From contig CAZYEO010000039.1 in the NCBI GenBank assembly GCA_964646495.1, forward strand, positions 1 to 18,572: a stretch of DNA of 18,572 nt. The letters run 5' to 3'. A program made the position numbers and the translations under genes. Source of the DNA: HGM05232 sp964646495. GTDB taxonomy: Bacteria > Bacteroidota > Bacteroidia > Bacteroidales > Muribaculaceae. Shown here one piece after another: positions 16,985 through 18,572 of the stretch (position 1 is the stretch's first letter; the number at the start of each line of letters is the position of its first letter). Under the pieces are notes generated by a model. The model saw only the letters and a program-made list of their open reading frames with translations. It was not told where the DNA came from and made no database searches.

Positions 16985-17005
16985 AATTACACAATTATTT
17001 ATCGA

Positions 17006-17046
17006 AGAGGGGTGCAATATGTTTTTTGCACCCCTCTAATCTTTTT
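17006..17046 (+). terminator. Rho-independent terminator closing the polysaccharide operon
   Basis: A perfect 12-bp G/C-containing stem (AGAGGGGTGCAA at 17006-17017 with TTGCACCCCTCT at 17026-17037) and an 8-nt loop are followed by AATCTTTTT. It lies 22 nt after the stop codon of the serine hydrolase and separates the operon from mutS. Confidence 0.9.
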
Positions 17047-17105
17047 AAAATCATCCTTGGATTTCCTTTATGTATAGCCAATATTATTGAAAAATCTTAT
17101 TTCGT

Positions 17106-17136
17106 TTTCTCGTTACGAGCATTTGGCGTATCTTTG
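17106..17136 (+). promoter_or_regulatory. mutS promoter (weak -33, exact TATCTTTG -7 box)
   Basis: TATCTTTG at 17129-17136 matches TAnnTTTG exactly. A poor -33 candidate, TTTC (17106-17109), sits 19 bp upstream. Transcription would start near 17141-17143, which leaves a leader of about 33 nt before the GTG at 17175 and makes the in-frame ATG at 17139 too early to be translated from this transcript. Confidence 0.6.
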
Positions 17137-17174
17137 TAATGTGCCTTATTGTGGGCATATTAAATGTATATTAC

Positions 17175-18572
17175 GTGGCAAAGAATATTGTAGAAACCCC
17201 GTTGATGAAGCAATATATCGAGATGAAAGCAAAGCATCCCGATGCAATATTGCTGTTTCGAGTGGGAGACTTTTACGAAACATTCTCAGACGATGCTATT
17301 GCTGCATCCGAAATTCTGGGTATTACTCTCACTCGCAGGGCTAATGGAGCTGCCCAATATGTGGAATTGGCAGGATTTCCGCATCATGCTCTCGATACTT
17401 ATCTACCCAAGTTGGTGCGTGCCGGGAAGCGTGTAGCTATATGCGAACAACTTGAAGACCCTAAACTCACAAAAAAACTGGTGAAGCGGGGTATTACCGA
17501 ATTGGTGACTCCCGGTGTTTCAATTAATGACAACATACTTAATCACCGCGAAAATAATTTCCTTGCAGCGGTTCATATCGGGAAACATGCTATTGGGGTA
17601 TCTTTTCTGGATATTAGCACGGGGGAATATCTCACTGCGGAGGGTAAAGCAGATTATATCGATAAACTACTGGGTAATTTTTCACCTAAAGAGGTACTTA
17701 TAGAGCGTGGTAAAAGAAAATTGTTTGAAGAAGCCTTTACTGCCAAATATCTTGTGTTTGAGCTTGATGATTGGATATTCACGGAAGCCTCAGCCAATGA
17801 TCGACTCTTGAAGCATTTCGAAACAAAGAATCTGAAAGGTTTTGGTGTTCAAAGCATGACTAATGCCATAATTGCATCAGGAGCAATTCTCTGTTATTTA
17901 GATATTACACAGCATCATCACATAAAGCATATTACAACTCTGTCGCGCATCGAAGAGGAAAGATATGTGAGATTAGACAAATTCACAGTTCGCAATCTCG
18001 AGCTTATCGATTCTATGTGCGAAGATGGAAAAAGTCTGCTCACTGTAATTGATAAAACCATCAGCCCAATGGGGGCAAGATTATTGAAGAGATGGATATT
18101 GTTTCCATTGAAAGATGTGAAGCCTATCAATAATCGTCTGGATGTTGTTGAATATTTTTTTAAGGATGTAGAAGGACGTGAACTATTAAAAAGTCAATTA
18201 GAGACCATTGGCGATCTCGAACGATTGGCATCGAAAGTGGCTGTAGGAAGAATCTCCCCACGCGAATTGGTGCAATTAAAATGTGCGCTTGCAGCCATCG
18301 AACCGATCAAAAAATTATGTTCAGCGTCCGACAACGAGGTGTTGCACTCTTTTGGCGAACAATTAAACCCATGTTCTCTGATTCGTGATCGTATAGAACG
18401 TGAATTAAATCCAGATTCGCCAACGCTTGTAAATCGCGGTGGTATAATACGTGAAGGGATAAATGCCGAGCTCGATGAGTTACGTCATATTTCACATACC
18501 GGAAAGGATTATCTTATGAAAATCCAACAACGAGAAAGTGAACGCACAGGAATACCGAGCCTTAAAATTAGC
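17175..18572 (+). CDS. mutS: DNA mismatch repair protein MutS, N-terminal part (continues past the window end)
   Basis: 466 codons are present and the frame is open to the last base. MutS binds base mismatches and short loops and recruits MutL. Domain I begins MAKNIVETPLMKQYIEMKAKHPDAILLFRVGDFYE, written here in two parts by key residues: the mismatch-reading motif is F33-Y34-E35, equivalent to E. coli F36-x-E38. The connector (domain II, with VSFLDISTGEY) and the start of the core/clamp region (RNLELIDSM, then TISPMGARLLKRWILFPL) follow. The Walker A/B ATPase domain lies outside the window. The start is taken as GTG at 17175, because homologues begin at about this point and the promoter box rules against the in-frame ATG at 17139, which would add 12 residues (MCLIVGILNVYY). 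Its own promoter and the terminator upstream mark it as a housekeeping gene unrelated to the glycan operon. Confidence 0.93.
   Translation, partial: MAKNIVETPLMKQYIEMKAKHPDAILLFRVGDFYETFSDDAIAASEILGITLTRRANGAAQYVELAGFPHHALDTYLPKLVRAGKRVAICEQLEDPKLTKKLVKRGITELVTPGVSINDNILNHRENNFLAAVHIGKHAIGVSFLDISTGEYLTAEGKADYIDKLLGNFSPKEVLIERGKRKLFEEAFTAKYLVFELDDWIFTEASANDRLLKHFETKNLKGFGVQSMTNAIIASGAILCYLDITQHHHIKHITTLSRIEEERYVRLDKFTVRNLELIDSMCEDGKSLLTVIDKTISPMGARLLKRWILFPLKDVKPINNRLDVVEYFFKDVEGRELLKSQLETIGDLERLASKVAVGRISPRELVQLKCALAAIEPIKKLCSASDNEVLHSFGEQLNPCSLIRDRIERELNPDSPTLVNRGGIIREGINAELDELRHISHTGKDYLMKIQQRESERTGIPSLKIS

Noticed and set aside
17087..17703. Short plus-strand open frames that could suggest small genes or a broken gene after the operon
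   Set aside because: They are out-of-frame shadows of mutS, whose true frame is open from 17175 to the window end with no frameshift.

Overview
This window reads as a chromosomal piece of a Bacteroidota genome, most likely order Bacteroidales (gut or anaerobe type). Three things point there: a SusC/SusD pair, exact TATCTTTG -7 promoter boxes of the Bacteroides type (TAnnTTTG), and starts with A-rich leaders and little Shine-Dalgarno sequence. All eight recognisable protein genes lie on the + strand. I see no tRNA, rRNA, CRISPR array, insertion sequence or integrase, and no gene-free stretch longer than about 225 bases.

Layout: (1) 163-2928 is a stand-alone secreted GHL10/DUF187-type glycoside hydrolase with fibronectin-III-like repeats. 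It has its own promoter box and ends at a strong terminator (2954-2992). (2) 3100-5958 encodes a membrane-spanning sensor-regulator (beta-propeller, Y_Y_Y domain, one transmembrane helix, coiled coil, LuxR-like HTH, no kinase) with a good promoter. (3) 6184-16984 is a six-gene polysaccharide utilisation operon: SusC-like transporter, SusD-like lipoprotein, GH144 lipoprotein, GH3 beta-glucosidase, secreted endonuclease/exonuclease/phosphatase-fold enzyme, and secreted SxxK serine hydrolase. A perfect 14-bp hairpin sits between susD and the GH144 gene, and a strong terminator (17006-17046) closes the operon. (4) 17175 to the window end is the 5' part of mutS, which continues beyond the window.

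Proposed working model (inference): GH144 enzymes with known activity are endo-beta-1,2-glucanases, so the operon probably handles beta-1,2-glucan, such as cyclic or osmoregulated periplasmic glucans of other bacteria. The surface lipoprotein GH144 would cut the chain, SusC/SusD would bind and import the fragments, and GH3 would release glucose from sophoro-oligosaccharides in the periplasm. The phosphatase-fold enzyme and the serine hydrolase are not needed for an undecorated glucan. They could remove phosphoglycerol-type and acyl (for example succinyl) substituents, which natural glucans of this class often carry. The upstream regulator probably senses a glucan fragment in the periplasm and activates the susC promoter, where an 11-bp imperfect inverted repeat (6053-6086) is a candidate operator.

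Nothing here is a clearly unknown system. The most interesting points are the two possible 'decoration-removing' genes, the candidate operator, the intercistronic hairpin, and a sorting-tail-like C-terminus on the first gene.
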